Assembly (NCBI GenBank): GCA_030425825.1 | Contig: JAUHZY010000002.1 | Coordinates: 1-64,000, forward strand | Direction of reading: 5' to 3' | Length of the DNA stretch: 64,000 nt | Source: Alphaproteobacteria bacterium | GTDB taxonomy: Bacteria > Pseudomonadota > Alphaproteobacteria > JAUHZY01 | Shown here: positions 34,038 through 44,624 of the stretch, piece after piece | Layout: every line of letters begins with the position of its first letter | How positions within the stretch are numbered: position 1 is the first letter of the stretch | Position numbers and translations under genes: made by a program | Notes under the pieces: generated by a model | Told to the model about the DNA's origin: nothing | Database searches by the model: none | Seen by the model: the letters and a program-made list of their open reading frames with translations, nothing else

Positions 34038-35056
34038 GTAACCTCTTGAAGCGTTTTGAAAATACTGTCATGCATTTTGCTTTTGATAACAAAGTTATGA
34101 TACCACAAAGCATAAAGTAAGAGACGCCATTTTATAAGTACATTGTTGGGTGTGTTTTTTCTGTAAAATATATGTTGAATGCTTTGTGCATAAAAGAACT
34201 CTAGCAATCCAGGGTGAAGGTATAAAATATCAGACAATTCTTTTTGGTGTTTCTCGAAGAATATTTTTAGGATAGATGTGTTCGTTTGTTCTGGAGGTGC
34301 TTTGGCGTAATCTTGGGTTTGCAAAAAAGGTAAAGTGATATCATAACCCTCCAGGTTCGCACATGTGTCATGAATCATGCAAAGCTGCCGTGTTTTGTTG
34401 TATTCTTGATCAAAGTAAAAGTTCTGATTCCATGCGTAAGGTGGTTTTCTAAAAATCTTTTTGTTGTTCAAGATACCTTTTATGTACTGGCTTTTGGGGA
34501 GCCACCTATGCCCATGCCCACAAAGCATTGGCGGTTGCCCTTGAAAGCTCAAGAAATCAATGAAGTTTTTAAAATGCCCATTAAGAACAAAAGATTTTTT
34601 AATATATGTGGGAAGATTTTTTTCAATGTCAGTGATGTTGATTGATAGGGGGGTAACACAGCGGTGCTTAGGAAAAAGTTCTTTTAGCCGCTTGCTTCCA
34701 GCTGTTTTATCATCATAAATAAACGGTGTTTTTTTTGCATATTCCTCTAAAATAGATTTGAGTGTTTTTGGTTTCTCTTGTAGTTGCGAGATTTCTATTT
34801 TTGTTGTTACTTTGATGTGATCTTGTGGGTATAGGCGCCTCACATTTTGTAGAAACGTGAGATTAGAAGGGATAAAACCTATTTGCAGAAAACTATCAAA
34901 TGCAGATTGTCGTATTTTGTTTGAAGGGCACCTTTGTAAGGTTTTGTTGATATCGTCACTGGCAAAGCAACCGCTTTCTTTTTCTATAAAAAAGATGGGT
35001 TTTAGGCTGTGAAATGATTTTTGAAAAGAAATGTCTACGCAGTTTTTTCTTGGCAT
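34034..35056 (-). CDS. Divergent asparagine-synthase-like protein, function unknown
   Basis: A 340-residue protein that I cannot place firmly. One stretch (SAFDSFLQIGFIPSNLTFLQNVRRLYPQDHIKV, quoted in parts: SFLQIGFIPSN and FLQNVRRLYPQDH) looks like the linker that joins the two halves of AsnB-type asparagine synthetases, and GYDITLPFLQTQDYA resembles their VRVPFLD motif. The ATP-pyrophosphatase loop SGGxDS is missing, so catalysis as in AsnB is unlikely. It overlaps the GT4 gene by 22 bp and anmK by 4 bp. Genes of this sort occur in glycan and capsule clusters. Confidence 0.7.
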   Translation of the reverse strand: MPRKNCVDISFQKSFHSLKPIFFIEKESGCFASDDINKTLQRCPSNKIRQSAFDSFLQIGFIPSNLTFLQNVRRLYPQDHIKVTTKIEISQLQEKPKTLKSILEEYAKKTPFIYDDKTAGSKRLKELFPKHRCVTPLSINITDIEKNLPTYIKKSFVLNGHFKNFIDFLSFQGQPPMLCGHGHRWLPKSQYIKGILNNKKIFRKPPYAWNQNFYFDQEYNKTRQLCMIHDTCANLEGYDITLPFLQTQDYAKAPPEQTNTSILKIFFEKHQKELSDILYLHPGLLEFFYAQSIQHIFYRKNTPNNVLIKWRLLLYALWYHNFVIKSKMHDSIFKTLQEVT

Positions 35057-36069
35057 AAGCGTTCAAAAAGCTCCAAATATTGAGAGATAATTTTTTCTTC
35101 ACTAAAGCTTTTTTTATATTCCTTTTTACCTGCGGCAGCCATTTTTTTCATTGCTTTAAGGTCGTCTAGAGCTTTTTGAATATTCTTACTGCACCCTTGT
35201 ACGTCATCTATTTCAAATAAAAGACCATTTTTTTCGTGTGTGATCAGCTCGCATGGCCCTTGTGATTTTGCAGCAATGATGGGTGTTTCATGATGCCATG
35301 CCTCTAGAATCACATTCCCTAAAGGCTCATGACGTGATGGGCACAAAAACAAATCAGCTGTTTTGATAAGGTTTGCTGTGTCTTCTCGCCACCCTAAGAA
35401 ACGTATCCGTTCCTTTAAGCCAAGTTCCACGGTCATTTTTTTCAAGCTTTCTTCTTCGGGGCCAGTGCCTGCGATCCACAGATGACAATGCGGTGTTGTC
35501 GCAAGAGCTTGGATGGCCGTGTCAAAGGCTTTGTTTTCATGTAACCTACCTAAGCAAAGCAAAACAGGCATGTCGCTTGGTGTGTCGAAGTCTGTTTTTT
35601 CTAAGGCATGGCCTTCGTCATGTTCGTTGGTAAAGTTTGAGATATAGCTTGATCTGTTCTGATCCCAGCCCTGCTCACCAAGCCACTTTACAATGTCTTT
35701 GGTATTCCCGATTAGGTGATGGCAGTTTTGATAGTATTTTAAATTATAATATCCGCCCAGCCTTGCTGCGTGAATAAAATCTCCTTTAGGAAGCTTTGAT
35801 GTTGCGCGATTCATCCATGTCAGAACGATGTCTGGTTTAAATTCTTCAACAAGCTTCTTAAGTTCTTTTGATGTCTTGAAATCAAAAACGCCTCCGAAGG
35901 GAAGTTGTATAGGTTCAACACCAGACTTTCTAAGTCGCTCATAGCGGCCAAAGTCATTGCGAATGACGACTTTTTGATTCATTTTTTCATGCAAAGATAC
36001 ACAAAGCTTTTCAAAGAAATTCTCTGCACCACCATGCGGTGCGCCTGCCATAACCTGCATGAGTCTCAT
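35035..36069 (-). CDS. Glycosyltransferase family 4 protein
   Basis: A 344-residue GT-B glycosyltransferase. The N-domain opens with MQVMAGAPHGGAENFFEKL, and the C-domain has VLLCLGRLHENKAFDTAI, IRFLGWREDTANLIKTADLFLCPSRHEPLGNVILEAWHHETP in parts (FLCPSRHEPLGNVILEAW with the E-x7-E element), as in GT4 enzymes of LPS and polysaccharide synthesis. The sugar and acceptor cannot be told. It heads the operon GT4, AsnB-like, anmK. Confidence 0.9.
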   Translation of the reverse strand: MRLMQVMAGAPHGGAENFFEKLCVSLHEKMNQKVVIRNDFGRYERLRKSGVEPIQLPFGGVFDFKTSKELKKLVEEFKPDIVLTWMNRATSKLPKGDFIHAARLGGYYNLKYYQNCHHLIGNTKDIVKWLGEQGWDQNRSSYISNFTNEHDEGHALEKTDFDTPSDMPVLLCLGRLHENKAFDTAIQALATTPHCHLWIAGTGPEEESLKKMTVELGLKERIRFLGWREDTANLIKTADLFLCPSRHEPLGNVILEAWHHETPIIAAKSQGPCELITHEKNGLLFEIDDVQGCSKNIQKALDDLKAMKKMAAAGKKEYKKSFSEEKIISQYLELFERLCQEKTA

Positions 36070-36100
36070 TTTGATTTGATCCTTCTCTTCTTTTTAGTAA

Positions 36101-36115
36101 TTTGCCATAGGCAAA
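36101..36115. promoter_or_regulatory. Inverted repeat TTTGCC-ATA-GGCAAA upstream of aroG
   Basis: A perfect 6-bp dyad with a 3-bp centre in the 104-bp divergent gap between the GT4 gene and DAHP synthase. It could be an operator; no regulator is identified. Confidence 0.35.
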
Positions 36116-36173
36116 ACGCTTTGATCAAGTTATCATAGGTGTTCGTGTTAAAAAACATACAAGGAAATATGAG

Positions 36174-37544
36174 ATGGCAACACTGGCTTGGGATAAAAAG
36201 ACATGGCGAGGGAAAAAGGTACAACAAGTTCCTGTTTATCAAGATGAAAATGCTTTGAAAGCTGTAGAGTCTAAGTTGGATACTTTTCCGCCACTTGTTT
36301 TTGCGGGCGAGGTTCGCCGTTTAAAGCGCCGTTTGGCGAAAGTATCTGCAGGACAAGCGTTCCTATTGCAGGGTGGTGATTGTGCAGAAAGCTTTGCGGA
36401 ATTTAATGCCAGAAATATTCGCGATACTTTTCGTGTTCTTTTACAGATGGCAATTGTGATGACTTTTTCTGGTGGCGTTCCTGTTGTAAAGGTGGGGCGT
36501 ATTGCGGGCCAGTTTGCAAAACCAAGATCTTCCGACATTGAGACGCAAGGTGATGTGACGCTGCCAAGTTATCGCGGTGATATGGTGAATGGAATGGACT
36601 TCTCTGATGCTGCACGCCTTCCTGATCCCGCACGCATGGTCGACGTTTATCATCAATCTGCCTCAACGCTAAACCTGTTGCGCGCCTTCGCGACGGGTGG
36701 CTACGCTGATTTGCATCGTCTTCACCGTTGGGTGTTGGACTTTGTTGATGACTCTCCGCAAGCAGAAAAATATAGTGAGCTTTCAGCTCGGATTACGCAG
36801 TGCCTTCAATTTATGGAGGCATGTGGTTTGACGTCTGAAACAATACCACAGCTGCGTGAAACTGAATTTTATACATCACACGAAGCGCTTCTTTTGCAGT
36901 ATGAAGAAGGCTTGACGCGTAATGACAGTACAACAGGTGACTGGTACGATTGCTCGGCACATATGCTTTGGATTGGGAATCGTACACGCAATCCTGACGA
37001 GGCACATGTTGAGTTTTTGCGTGGCGTAAAAAACCCTATAGGTATTAAAGTTGGCCCTGGGATGCCAACAGATGACTTGAAAAAACTTCTCGCGACACTA
37101 AACCCAGAAAATGAAGCAGGACGAATTACCCTTATTTCACGCATGGGTGCTGGTAATGTTGAAAAAAACCTTCCAGATCTTGTGCGCGCAGTTGAATCAG
37201 AAGGTGCTAAAGTTGTTTGGAGTTGTGACCCAATGCATGGGAACACAATTAAGTCTGATAATGGTTATAAGACACGACCTGTTGATCGTATCCTCACAGA
37301 GATAGAGGAATTTTTCGCTGTGCATGCAGCTGAAGGGACCTATGCAGGCGGTATCCATGTCGAAATGACAGGGCAAGATGTGACAGAGTGCTTGGGCGGC
37401 TCACATAATATTACCGAAGAAGACCTCTCTAGTCGTTATCACACACATTGTGACCCACGCTTGAATGCGAACCAAGCTCTAGAGGTCGCATTCTTGATTG
37501 CTGACAGCTTGAAAAAACAACGTGAGAAATGGTCAGATAAGTAA
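36174..37544 (+). CDS. aroG: Class II 3-deoxy-7-phosphoheptulonate (DAHP) synthase
   Basis: A 456-residue enzyme for the first step of the shikimate pathway. It belongs to class II (AroAII, plant/Mycobacterium type): [63 protein letters not shown] and [15 protein letters not shown]. The Cys in GGDCAE and the late His and Glu are the expected metal ligands. Transcribed alone on the plus strand; the next gene is convergent. Confidence 0.96.
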   Translation: MATLAWDKKTWRGKKVQQVPVYQDENALKAVESKLDTFPPLVFAGEVRRLKRRLAKVSAGQAFLLQGGDCAESFAEFNARNIRDTFRVLLQMAIVMTFSGGVPVVKVGRIAGQFAKPRSSDIETQGDVTLPSYRGDMVNGMDFSDAARLPDPARMVDVYHQSASTLNLLRAFATGGYADLHRLHRWVLDFVDDSPQAEKYSELSARITQCLQFMEACGLTSETIPQLRETEFYTSHEALLLQYEEGLTRNDSTTGDWYDCSAHMLWIGNRTRNPDEAHVEFLRGVKNPIGIKVGPGMPTDDLKKLLATLNPENEAGRITLISRMGAGNVEKNLPDLVRAVESEGAKVVWSCDPMHGNTIKSDNGYKTRPVDRILTEIEEFFAVHAAEGTYAGGIHVEMTGQDVTECLGGSHNITEEDLSSRYHTHCDPRLNANQALEVAFLIADSLKKQREKWSDK

Positions 37545-37556
37545 AGTCGTGTCATC

Positions 37557-39773
37557 TTAACGATTATTGAATAATCCTTCACGGATTCTTAGCATAGAGG
37601 GATCAATTTGGCCCTGACTGTCCTGTTCTGGAGAGGCGTTGTTTTGCAGCGTCTCTTGTAAGCTTTGTGTGTTTGACCAGTTTTCAACGGTTTTTCTCAG
37701 TATCTCAATGAGTTCTGTGCTTACTTCTTCAAATCTGTTTATGTAACGTTGAACGAACCTCAGTTGGTCTTCTGAGTACTTTATTGTTGGCTCTATATCC
37801 TTCGCAAAGTCATTGATTGTCCTGCCAAGCTTTGTCGGAAACCCCCTTTTATCAACGTCTTTCAGTTTCGTTTTTTGTTCTTCGGAAAGACTGTCATAGA
37901 ATTTTTGGAAGTCGCCCTGTAATTCTTTCAAATTATCAATATATTCTTGTGATAACTCTGGGGAAACATTTCTGACTTTTTCTGCGAAGGCTTGTAAGGC
38001 TTCTGTTTGTTCCTGGGTCAGAATTTTAGATGACTTATCACCTAATGCTTCTTCAATCCGATCGGGAAAAAAGCTGACATAGTAAAAGTGATGGCTTTCA
38101 TTTCTGTATGTAAGGTAATCAATTTCATCATCTAGTTTCTCCTTTGCGTTCCAGAAAACTTGTGTTTTCTGGTCAAGACGCGCCATGTCTTTAAGTGTTT
38201 GTAAGTCCCACGAATTAGTGATGACAGATCCGTTTCTTAAAATAATATCACTTTTTAGCACATCAGAAGAAATTTGTGAAAAAACAGCAGTGATGGATCT
38301 AAAAATATCTTGGTTCTCTTCATTTAATCCTTCTATTTTGGGCTCGTTTTCTACATTCATGAGAATATATTCAGAGGCTTTTTCCATTTTTTCGGCAATC
38401 GTTAGCCCTTCCATAGATGAGCATTTATCGTATATCTCTCCGTAGACCTTCATATCCAGTTCCAGCAGCTCAAGATCTTCTGAACCCAGTTCACCATATT
38501 CTATGAAGTGGTCTTTGAGAAACTGCAGACGATCCTCTCTGGTGCTTTTACCTATGAATTCTTTGAAAATATTTATGGAGCCAAGCGTTTTGAAAAAAAC
38601 AGCGTACTCAATGTGGTCTGCCAGATAGGCCTGACCCTCTAGTGTTTCTTGACATTGTTGTGCAGTGCTGGAGCTGATTTGATCTGTCAGTTTTGAGGTT
38701 GCTTTGAACGTTGTAAAAAATTCTAGATTCTCATCCGCAGCATTTTTCGCATTTTTTTCTATAAAATTATTTCTGTATCCAAAATCAGTTTGGACTGTGA
38801 TATCTCGCAGAATCTCTTCTTGTAACCCGTCTCGGCTATAATCGCTGAAATACTGCCTGTTGTTCCAGAATATATCTTTGTTGAAGAGGTATTTATTTCT
38901 ACTTTCTTCCAGAAGGGCAGCTGCGTAGAGCTTTGTTTTTTCTTCTTCGCTTAAATTCTCATTTTCTGCATGTTGTTTGCCCCACTGAATAAGTTGGAAT
39001 TGCGAGGCATGTTCGGCTTCTTCAAAAGCTGTTGCAAAGAAATAATTTGTATCTTGAGTTGCAATGAGTTCTCTGGAAAAAACAATTTGCTGCCTTGTAA
39101 TATCATAATATGCCATTGCTGTTGACAGCTTACCTTTTCCAATCGCCAAGAGAGGGTCAAGCAAGACAGGGATCGTTGCATCAGGGTTTACATGTCCGAT
39201 CCTTATGTTTGCATAGCTTTGTGCGATATTAAAACGAAGCGGCGCAGGAAGGCTTTCAAAGTTTGGGACAAGTTCTTTCAACAAAGGATCATTTTGAATG
39301 TCTGCATTAATCTTTTGTTGTGTTTTTGATTTCCAGTCATTGTAACCTTCAGGGGGCTCGATACTGTTAATCAGGGCGTTGTATAAATCAAGATAGTCAG
39401 GATAAATAGATCGGCCTCTTTTTCCTTCAATGGCCACCATTTGTTTTTTTTCCTTATCCCATTTAAAGAGATCTTCAGGGTTTGGAAATTCCTGTAATAA
39501 TTTTAATTTCTCCAGATAGGGCATCGTCTCAAGTGTTTTTTTGAGGCCTTCTCTTTTGATGTCTCGCTCGGCTTGCAGGACTTTTTGGTCGTAAGCTTTC
39601 TCAATGGAGATGCCTTCTTTTTTTTGTTTAGGGGTGTCGATATTGTCGTATATGCCCTTAACATAGTAATAGGCTTGTTCCGAAGTCGTCTTGCCGTATT
39701 TCTTTTTGTGCCAGGAGAATTCTGTGATGGATGCCTTTTCAAGCAGGATGTCGAGGATTTTTTTATCAGTCAT
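37557..39773 (-). CDS. Orphan 738-residue protein with a degenerate metallopeptidase-like motif
   Basis: A large, soluble, Glu/Lys-rich, mostly helical protein without signal peptide or membrane helices. Around residues 245-260 it reads FFATAFEEAEHASQFQ, which resembles the zinc-binding helix of putative metallopeptidases (HExxH) with the first His replaced by Glu; 35 residues on, LLEESRNKYL follows. That likeness is weak. The C-terminal 250 residues look like coiled coils, with a Gln/Asn-rich end. Context gives no help: it lies between aroG and the ribosomal str operon and is transcribed alone. A role as a substrate of the secretion system is possible but unsupported. Confidence 0.8.
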   Translation of the reverse strand: MTDKKILDILLEKASITEFSWHKKKYGKTTSEQAYYYVKGIYDNIDTPKQKKEGISIEKAYDQKVLQAERDIKREGLKKTLETMPYLEKLKLLQEFPNPEDLFKWDKEKKQMVAIEGKRGRSIYPDYLDLYNALINSIEPPEGYNDWKSKTQQKINADIQNDPLLKELVPNFESLPAPLRFNIAQSYANIRIGHVNPDATIPVLLDPLLAIGKGKLSTAMAYYDITRQQIVFSRELIATQDTNYFFATAFEEAEHASQFQLIQWGKQHAENENLSEEEKTKLYAAALLEESRNKYLFNKDIFWNNRQYFSDYSRDGLQEEILRDITVQTDFGYRNNFIEKNAKNAADENLEFFTTFKATSKLTDQISSSTAQQCQETLEGQAYLADHIEYAVFFKTLGSINIFKEFIGKSTREDRLQFLKDHFIEYGELGSEDLELLELDMKVYGEIYDKCSSMEGLTIAEKMEKASEYILMNVENEPKIEGLNEENQDIFRSITAVFSQISSDVLKSDIILRNGSVITNSWDLQTLKDMARLDQKTQVFWNAKEKLDDEIDYLTYRNESHHFYYVSFFPDRIEEALGDKSSKILTQEQTEALQAFAEKVRNVSPELSQEYIDNLKELQGDFQKFYDSLSEEQKTKLKDVDKRGFPTKLGRTINDFAKDIEPTIKYSEDQLRFVQRYINRFEEVSTELIEILRKTVENWSNTQSLQETLQNNASPEQDSQGQIDPSMLRIREGLFNNR

Positions 39774-40098
39774 TCATCTTACTTTTCATTCATTTCTAGA
39801 TCTTGATTATAAATGATTTCTTGGGTGATGACAAGTTGTGCAAGTGATCGACTTATATCCTGCCTACAAATAGTCATTCGGCAGAAATTACCTACTAGAT
39901 CGTGAAATCGGAAAAAAAATGCATCTTTGCGCTTGACAGGGGGGTATGAAAACACTAGTATCCGCCTTCCCAATTGGGGTTTGTGAGGTGTAAAAGCCTT
40001 GCTAAGATTTAGTTTTTTGAAATCTATTGATTTAAATTTGCTTGGCTTTCGGTTTATCCGGTCAGGCATTTTGTTGCTTAAAATTTAAGGAATGTTTG
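39774..40098. other. Intergenic region before the str operon
   Basis: A 325-bp gap between the divergent 738-residue gene and rpsL. Apart from the sigma-70 promoter at 39933-39961 and the rpsL leader I see no gene or repeat in it. Confidence 0.7.
39933..39961 (+). promoter_or_regulatory. Strong sigma-70 promoter for the str operon
   Basis: TTGACA and TAGTAT separated by exactly 17 bp, 137 bp before rpsL. Confidence 0.8.
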
Positions 40099-40470
40099 AT
40101 GCCAACAATTAACCAACTTGTCCGTAAGGGTAGAAAAGTCCCTGCTAAAAGAAATAAAGTGCCCGCGCTTAAAGCTTGTCCACAGCGTCGTGGTGTTTGT
40201 ACACGTGTTTATACAACAACGCCAAAGAAGCCAAACTCGGCCTTGCGTAAGGTTGCACGTATTCGTTTAACAAGTGGTTTTGAGGTGACTGGATATATTC
40301 CAGGTGAGGGGCATAACCTTCAGGAGCACTCTGTCGTGATGATTCGCGGTGGTCGTGTGAAGGATTTGCCTGGTGTTCGTTATCATATTATTCGTGGTAC
40401 TTTGGATACGCAAGGCGTGGGCGATCGTCGTCAGCGTCGTTCAAAGTATGGTGCGAAAAGACCTAAATAG
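40099..40470 (+). CDS. rpsL: 30S ribosomal protein S12
   Basis: A 123-residue protein of the decoding centre. [25 protein letters not shown] and the late [13 protein letters not shown] are diagnostic. The frame runs 19 codons further upstream, but the ATG at 40099 has AAGGA at 7 bp and matches the family start. Lys at the streptomycin-related position in [10 protein letters not shown] is the sensitive wild-type form. Confidence 0.98.
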   Translation: MPTINQLVRKGRKVPAKRNKVPALKACPQRRGVCTRVYTTTPKKPNSALRKVARIRLTSGFEVTGYIPGEGHNLQEHSVVMIRGGRVKDLPGVRYHIIRGTLDTQGVGDRRQRRSKYGAKRPK

Positions 40471-40483
40471 GTGGAGTTGAGAG

Positions 40484-40951
40484 ATGCGTCGTAGAAGACC
40501 TAAAAAATTACCCATTTTGCCTGATGCAAAATATAGCGATAAAAAGCTAGCTATGTTCATCAACAAAGTCATGTTGGATGGCAAAAAGTCTGTTTCTGAG
40601 AAAATCGTTTATGGTGCTTTTGATGAGATAGCAAAACAAACAAAGGAAGAGCCTTTGGCTTACTTCCACCAAGCTTTGGAAAACATTATGCCAACTGTTG
40701 AGGTTCGTTCTCGTCGTGTTGGTGGTGCAACATATCAGGTGCCTGTTGAGGTGCGTGCGACACGTGCGACAGCATTGGCAATGAAATGGATTATTGGCTT
40801 TGCGCGCAAGCGTGGCGAAAAAACAATGACTGAGCGTATGGCGAAAGAGCTTATGGATGCTTTCAACAAGCGCGGCGGTGCATTTAAAAAGCGTGAAGAC
40901 ACACACAAAATGGCTGAAGCAAACCGTGCGTTTGCTCACTATAAGTTTTAA
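40484..40951 (+). CDS. rpsG: 30S ribosomal protein S7
   Basis: A 155-residue protein that nucleates folding of the 16S rRNA 3' domain. Starts MRRRRPKKL; contains [19 protein letters not shown] and [19 protein letters not shown]. Second gene of the str operon, with AGTTGAGAG ahead of the ATG. Confidence 0.98.
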   Translation: MRRRRPKKLPILPDAKYSDKKLAMFINKVMLDGKKSVSEKIVYGAFDEIAKQTKEEPLAYFHQALENIMPTVEVRSRRVGGATYQVPVEVRATRATALAMKWIIGFARKRGEKTMTERMAKELMDAFNKRGGAFKKREDTHKMAEANRAFAHYKF

Positions 40952-40964
40952 GGGATAGGAAAAA

Positions 40965-43040
40965 ATGAGTCGTAAAACACCATTAGATAGATATCGTAAT
41001 ATTGGAATTATGGCGCACATTGATGCTGGTAAAACAACAACGACTGAGCGTATTCTTTATTACACAGGTCGTTCGCATAAAATCGGTGAAGTGCATGATG
41101 GTGCTGCAACGATGGATTGGATGGAGCAAGAGCAAGAACGTGGTATTACAATTACGTCTGCTGCAACAACTTGTTTTTGGAATGATCACCGCATTAACAT
41201 TATTGATACGCCTGGTCACGTTGACTTCACGATTGAGGTTGAGCGTTCTTTGCGTGTTCTAGATGGTGCGGTTGCTGTTTTTGATTCTGTTGCGGGTGTT
41301 GAGCCTCAGTCTGAAACTGTTTGGCGTCAGGCTGATAAGTATGGTGTTCCACGTATGTGTTTCGTGAACAAGATGGATCGTATGGGTGCAGACTTTTATC
41401 GTTGTGTTGATATGATTATTGATCGCTTGGGTGCGACGCCTTTGGTGTTGCAGTTGCCTGTCGGTGCTGAAGCAGAGTATACGGGCTTGATTGATCTTGT
41501 TGAGATGAAAGAGGTTAAGTGGCTTGAAGAGTCTTTGGGCGCAAAATTTGAAGTGAATGATATTCCTGCTGATTTACAAGAAAAAGCTGCTGAATATCGT
41601 GAGCGTCTTGTTGAGGCGGCTGTCGAAATGGATGACGCTGCGATGGAAGCATATCTTGGTGGTGAAGAGCCAAGTGTTGAAGTGCTTAAAAAATGCATCC
41701 GCAAAGGTACAATTGGCAACATGTTTGTGCCTGTTCTTTGTGGGACTGCTTTCAAGAACAAGGGTGTTCAGCCTCTTCTTGATGCGGTTGTTGATTACAT
41801 GCCTTCACCTCTTGATATTGAGGATGTTAAGGGTGTCAAGATGAATAGCGAAGAAGAAGATACGCGTCCGACATCTGATGACGCGCCTTTCTCTGCGTTG
41901 GCCTTTAAAATTATGACAGATCCGTTTGTTGGTTCTTTGACTTTTGCGCGTGTTTATTCAGGCGTATTAGAGGCTGGATCATATGTGATGAATTCTGTTG
42001 CTGATAATAAAGAGCGTGTTGGTCGTATGTTGGAAATGCATGCAAACAGCCGTGAGGATATTAAAACAGCGCGTGCCGGTGACATTATTGCGATTGCGGG
42101 CCTTAAGAATACAAGAACAGGTGATACGCTTTGTGATTCAATCAAGCCAATTATTCTGGAGCGTATGGAATTTCCTGATCCTGTTATTGAAGTTGCTGTT
42201 GAGCCTAAAACAAAAGCTGACCAAGAGAAAATGGGGATTGCTTTGGGTCGTTTGGCAGCCGAAGATCCTTCTTTCCGTGTAACATCTGATCCTGAGAGTG
42301 GGCAGACTGTTATTAAGGGTATGGGTGAGCTTCACCTTGAAATCCTTGTTGATCGTATGAAGCGTGAGTTTGGTGTTGATGCAAATGTTGGTGCGCCACA
42401 AGTTGCTTACCGTGAAACAATTACACAAGCTGCTGAAATTGATTACACACACAAAAAGCAGTCTGGTGGTTCTGGTCAGTTTGCGCGTGTTAAGATTGAG
42501 TTCGAGCCGCATGTTTCTGAAACTGGTTTTGAGTTTGAAAGCAAGATTGTTGGTGGTAATGTTCCGCGTGAATATATCCCAGGTGTTGAAAAAGGTCTGA
42601 AGACAGCTGCTGAAAACGGTATTATTGCTGGCTTCCCGTTGATTAACTTTAAAGCAACTTTGGTCGATGGTGCTTATCATGATGTTGATTCATCTGTGAT
42701 GGCTTTTGAAATTGCTGGCCGTGCTGCTTTTAGAGAAGGCGCAAGAAAGTCAGGCCCTGTTCTTCTTGAGCCAATCATGAAGGTTGAAGTGGTGACACCA
42801 GAAGATTACACAGGCGATATTATTGGTGATTTGAACTCTCGTCGTGGTCAAGTGTCAGATATGGACACACGTGGAAATGCAAAAGTTATTTCTGCGGAAG
42901 TGCCGCTTGCGAATATGTTTGGTTATGTGAACAATTTGCGTTCTCTTTCTCAAGGGCGCGCGCAGTACACAATGGTTTTTGAAAAATATGCACAAGTCCC
43001 TCAGAACGTAGCGGACGAGATTGCTGAAAAAGTAGCTTAA
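40965..43040 (+). CDS. fusA: Elongation factor G
   Basis: A 691-residue GTPase that drives translocation. The G1 motif [16 protein letters not shown]3 DTPGHVDF and G4 NKMDR are present; domains II-V follow to the end, with [12 protein letters not shown] in domain V. Third gene of the str operon. Confidence 0.98.
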   Translation: MSRKTPLDRYRNIGIMAHIDAGKTTTTERILYYTGRSHKIGEVHDGAATMDWMEQEQERGITITSAATTCFWNDHRINIIDTPGHVDFTIEVERSLRVLDGAVAVFDSVAGVEPQSETVWRQADKYGVPRMCFVNKMDRMGADFYRCVDMIIDRLGATPLVLQLPVGAEAEYTGLIDLVEMKEVKWLEESLGAKFEVNDIPADLQEKAAEYRERLVEAAVEMDDAAMEAYLGGEEPSVEVLKKCIRKGTIGNMFVPVLCGTAFKNKGVQPLLDAVVDYMPSPLDIEDVKGVKMNSEEEDTRPTSDDAPFSALAFKIMTDPFVGSLTFARVYSGVLEAGSYVMNSVADNKERVGRMLEMHANSREDIKTARAGDIIAIAGLKNTRTGDTLCDSIKPIILERMEFPDPVIEVAVEPKTKADQEKMGIALGRLAAEDPSFRVTSDPESGQTVIKGMGELHLEILVDRMKREFGVDANVGAPQVAYRETITQAAEIDYTHKKQSGGSGQFARVKIEFEPHVSETGFEFESKIVGGNVPREYIPGVEKGLKTAAENGIIAGFPLINFKATLVDGAYHDVDSSVMAFEIAGRAAFREGARKSGPVLLEPIMKVEVVTPEDYTGDIIGDLNSRRGQVSDMDTRGNAKVISAEVPLANMFGYVNNLRSLSQGRAQYTMVFEKYAQVPQNVADEIAEKVA

Positions 43041-43052
43041 AGGAGTTAAAAG

Positions 43053-44243
43053 ATGTCTAAAGAGAAGTTTGAGCGTAATAAGCCACATGTGAATGTTGGG
43101 ACGATTGGTCACGTTGATCACGGTAAGACGACTTTGACGGCTGCGATTAGTCGTGTATTGAGTGATGCTGGTTTGGCTGCGAAGGTTGATTTTGATGGTA
43201 TTGATAAGGCTCCTGAGGAGAAGGAGCGTGGTATTACGATTAGTGCTGCTCATATTGAGTATGAGACTGCGAATCGTCACTATGCGCACGTTGATTGTCC
43301 TGGTCACGCTGATTATGTGAAGAACATGATTACTGGTGCTGCTCAGATGGATGGTGCGATTTTGGTTGTGAACGCTGCTGATGGTCCTATGCCACAGACA
43401 CGTGAGCATATTTTGTTGGCGCGTCAGGTTGGTGTTCCTGCTTTGGTTGTCTTTTTGAACAAAGTTGACATGGTTGATGATGCTGAGTTGTTAGAGTTGG
43501 TTGAGCTTGAAGTTCGTGAGCTTTTAAGTTCTTATGATTTTCCTGGCGACGATATTCCGATTATTGCTGGTTCAGCTTTGGCTGCCCTTGAGGGTCGTGA
43601 TGAGGAGATTGGTTCGAAGAAGATTATGGAATTGATGGATGCTGTTGATACTTATATTCCTGAGCCTAATCGTCCGAAGGACAAGCCATTTTTGATGCCG
43701 ATTGAGGATGTGTTTAGTATTTCTGGTCGTGGTACAGTGACGACGGGTCGTATTGAGCAGGGTGTTGTGAACGTTGGTGACGAGATTGAGATTGTTGGTA
43801 TTCGTGATACACAGAAGACGACGATTACAGGTGTTGAGATGTTCCGTAAGCTTCTTGATAGTGGTGAGGCTGGCGATAATGTAGGTGCTTTGCTTCGTGG
43901 TTTGAAGCGTGAGGATGTTGAGCGTGGTCAGGTGTTGTGTGCGCCTGGTTCGATTAAGCCTCATACGAAGTTTGAAGCTGAGGCTTATATTTTGACGAAA
44001 GAAGAAGGTGGTCGTCATACACCATTTTTTAGTGGTTATCGTCCACAGTTTTACTTCCGTACGACGGATGTGACGGGTGATGTTGTGTTGCCTGATGGTG
44101 TTGAGATGGTTATGCCTGGTGATAACATTAAGATGTCTGTGACATTGGGTGCGCCGATTGCGATGGATGAAGGTTTACGCTTTGCGATTCGTGAAGGTGG
44201 CCGTACCGTCGGTGCAGGGGTCGTCTCTAAAATTATTGAATAG
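43053..44243 (+). CDS. tuf: Elongation factor Tu
   Basis: A 396-residue GTPase that delivers aminoacyl-tRNA. [18 protein letters not shown] and NKVDM are the GTP-binding motifs. Codon use differs from the neighbours: Glu is mostly GAG, Lys mostly AAG and Leu often TTG over most of the gene, but the last 25 codons or so change to GAA and mixed codons. A second tuf copy elsewhere is common in this group and could explain this by gene conversion. Confidence 0.98.
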   Translation: MSKEKFERNKPHVNVGTIGHVDHGKTTLTAAISRVLSDAGLAAKVDFDGIDKAPEEKERGITISAAHIEYETANRHYAHVDCPGHADYVKNMITGAAQMDGAILVVNAADGPMPQTREHILLARQVGVPALVVFLNKVDMVDDAELLELVELEVRELLSSYDFPGDDIPIIAGSALAALEGRDEEIGSKKIMELMDAVDTYIPEPNRPKDKPFLMPIEDVFSISGRGTVTTGRIEQGVVNVGDEIEIVGIRDTQKTTITGVEMFRKLLDSGEAGDNVGALLRGLKREDVERGQVLCAPGSIKPHTKFEAEAYILTKEEGGRHTPFFSGYRPQFYFRTTDVTGDVVLPDGVEMVMPGDNIKMSVTLGAPIAMDEGLRFAIREGGRTVGAGVVSKIIE

Positions 44244-44279
44244 TTAAATTTGAGTTGATGAAGGTAAAGGTTTAAAAAT

Positions 44280-44606
44280 ATGGAAAACCAAAATATAAGA
44301 ATCCGATTGAAAGCTTTTGATCACCGTGTTCTCGACCAGTCTACGAATGAGATTGTCAGTACTGCGAAAAGAACTGGTGCGAAAGTAAAGGGCCCAATCC
44401 CTTTGCCAACGAGATTCGAAAGATTCACAGTTCTTCGTTCACCTCATGTGAATAAGAAGTCTCGTGAGCAGTTCGAAATTAGAACGCATAAGAGATTATT
44501 GGATATCGTTGAGCCAACGCCTCAGACAGTTGACGCGTTGATGAAGTTAGACTTGGCGGCTGGTGTTGATGTTGAAATCAAGCTGATGACAGCAGCGGTT
44601 GCATAA
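44280..44606 (+). CDS. rpsJ: 30S ribosomal protein S10
   Basis: A 108-residue protein (usual length about 103) that also serves as NusE in antitermination. It shows [43 protein letters not shown] in parts ([17 protein letters not shown]) and [12 protein letters not shown]. First gene of the S10 operon, 36 bp after tuf. Confidence 0.98.
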   Translation: MENQNIRIRLKAFDHRVLDQSTNEIVSTAKRTGAKVKGPIPLPTRFERFTVLRSPHVNKKSREQFEIRTHKRLLDIVEPTPQTVDALMKLDLAAGVDVEIKLMTAAVA

Positions 44607-44624
44607 GAGATTTAGGTGGAGAAA

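Noticed and set aside
40042-40098. Longer N-terminus of S12 starting at 40042
   Set aside because: The ATG at 40099 has the ribosome site and the conserved start; the extra 19 residues are unlike any S12.
42138-43409. Long minus-strand frames of 180 and 184 codons under fusA and tuf
   Set aside because: They are antisense shadows of highly biased genes, rich in Thr, Asn, Leu and Ser with no family features or ribosome sites.
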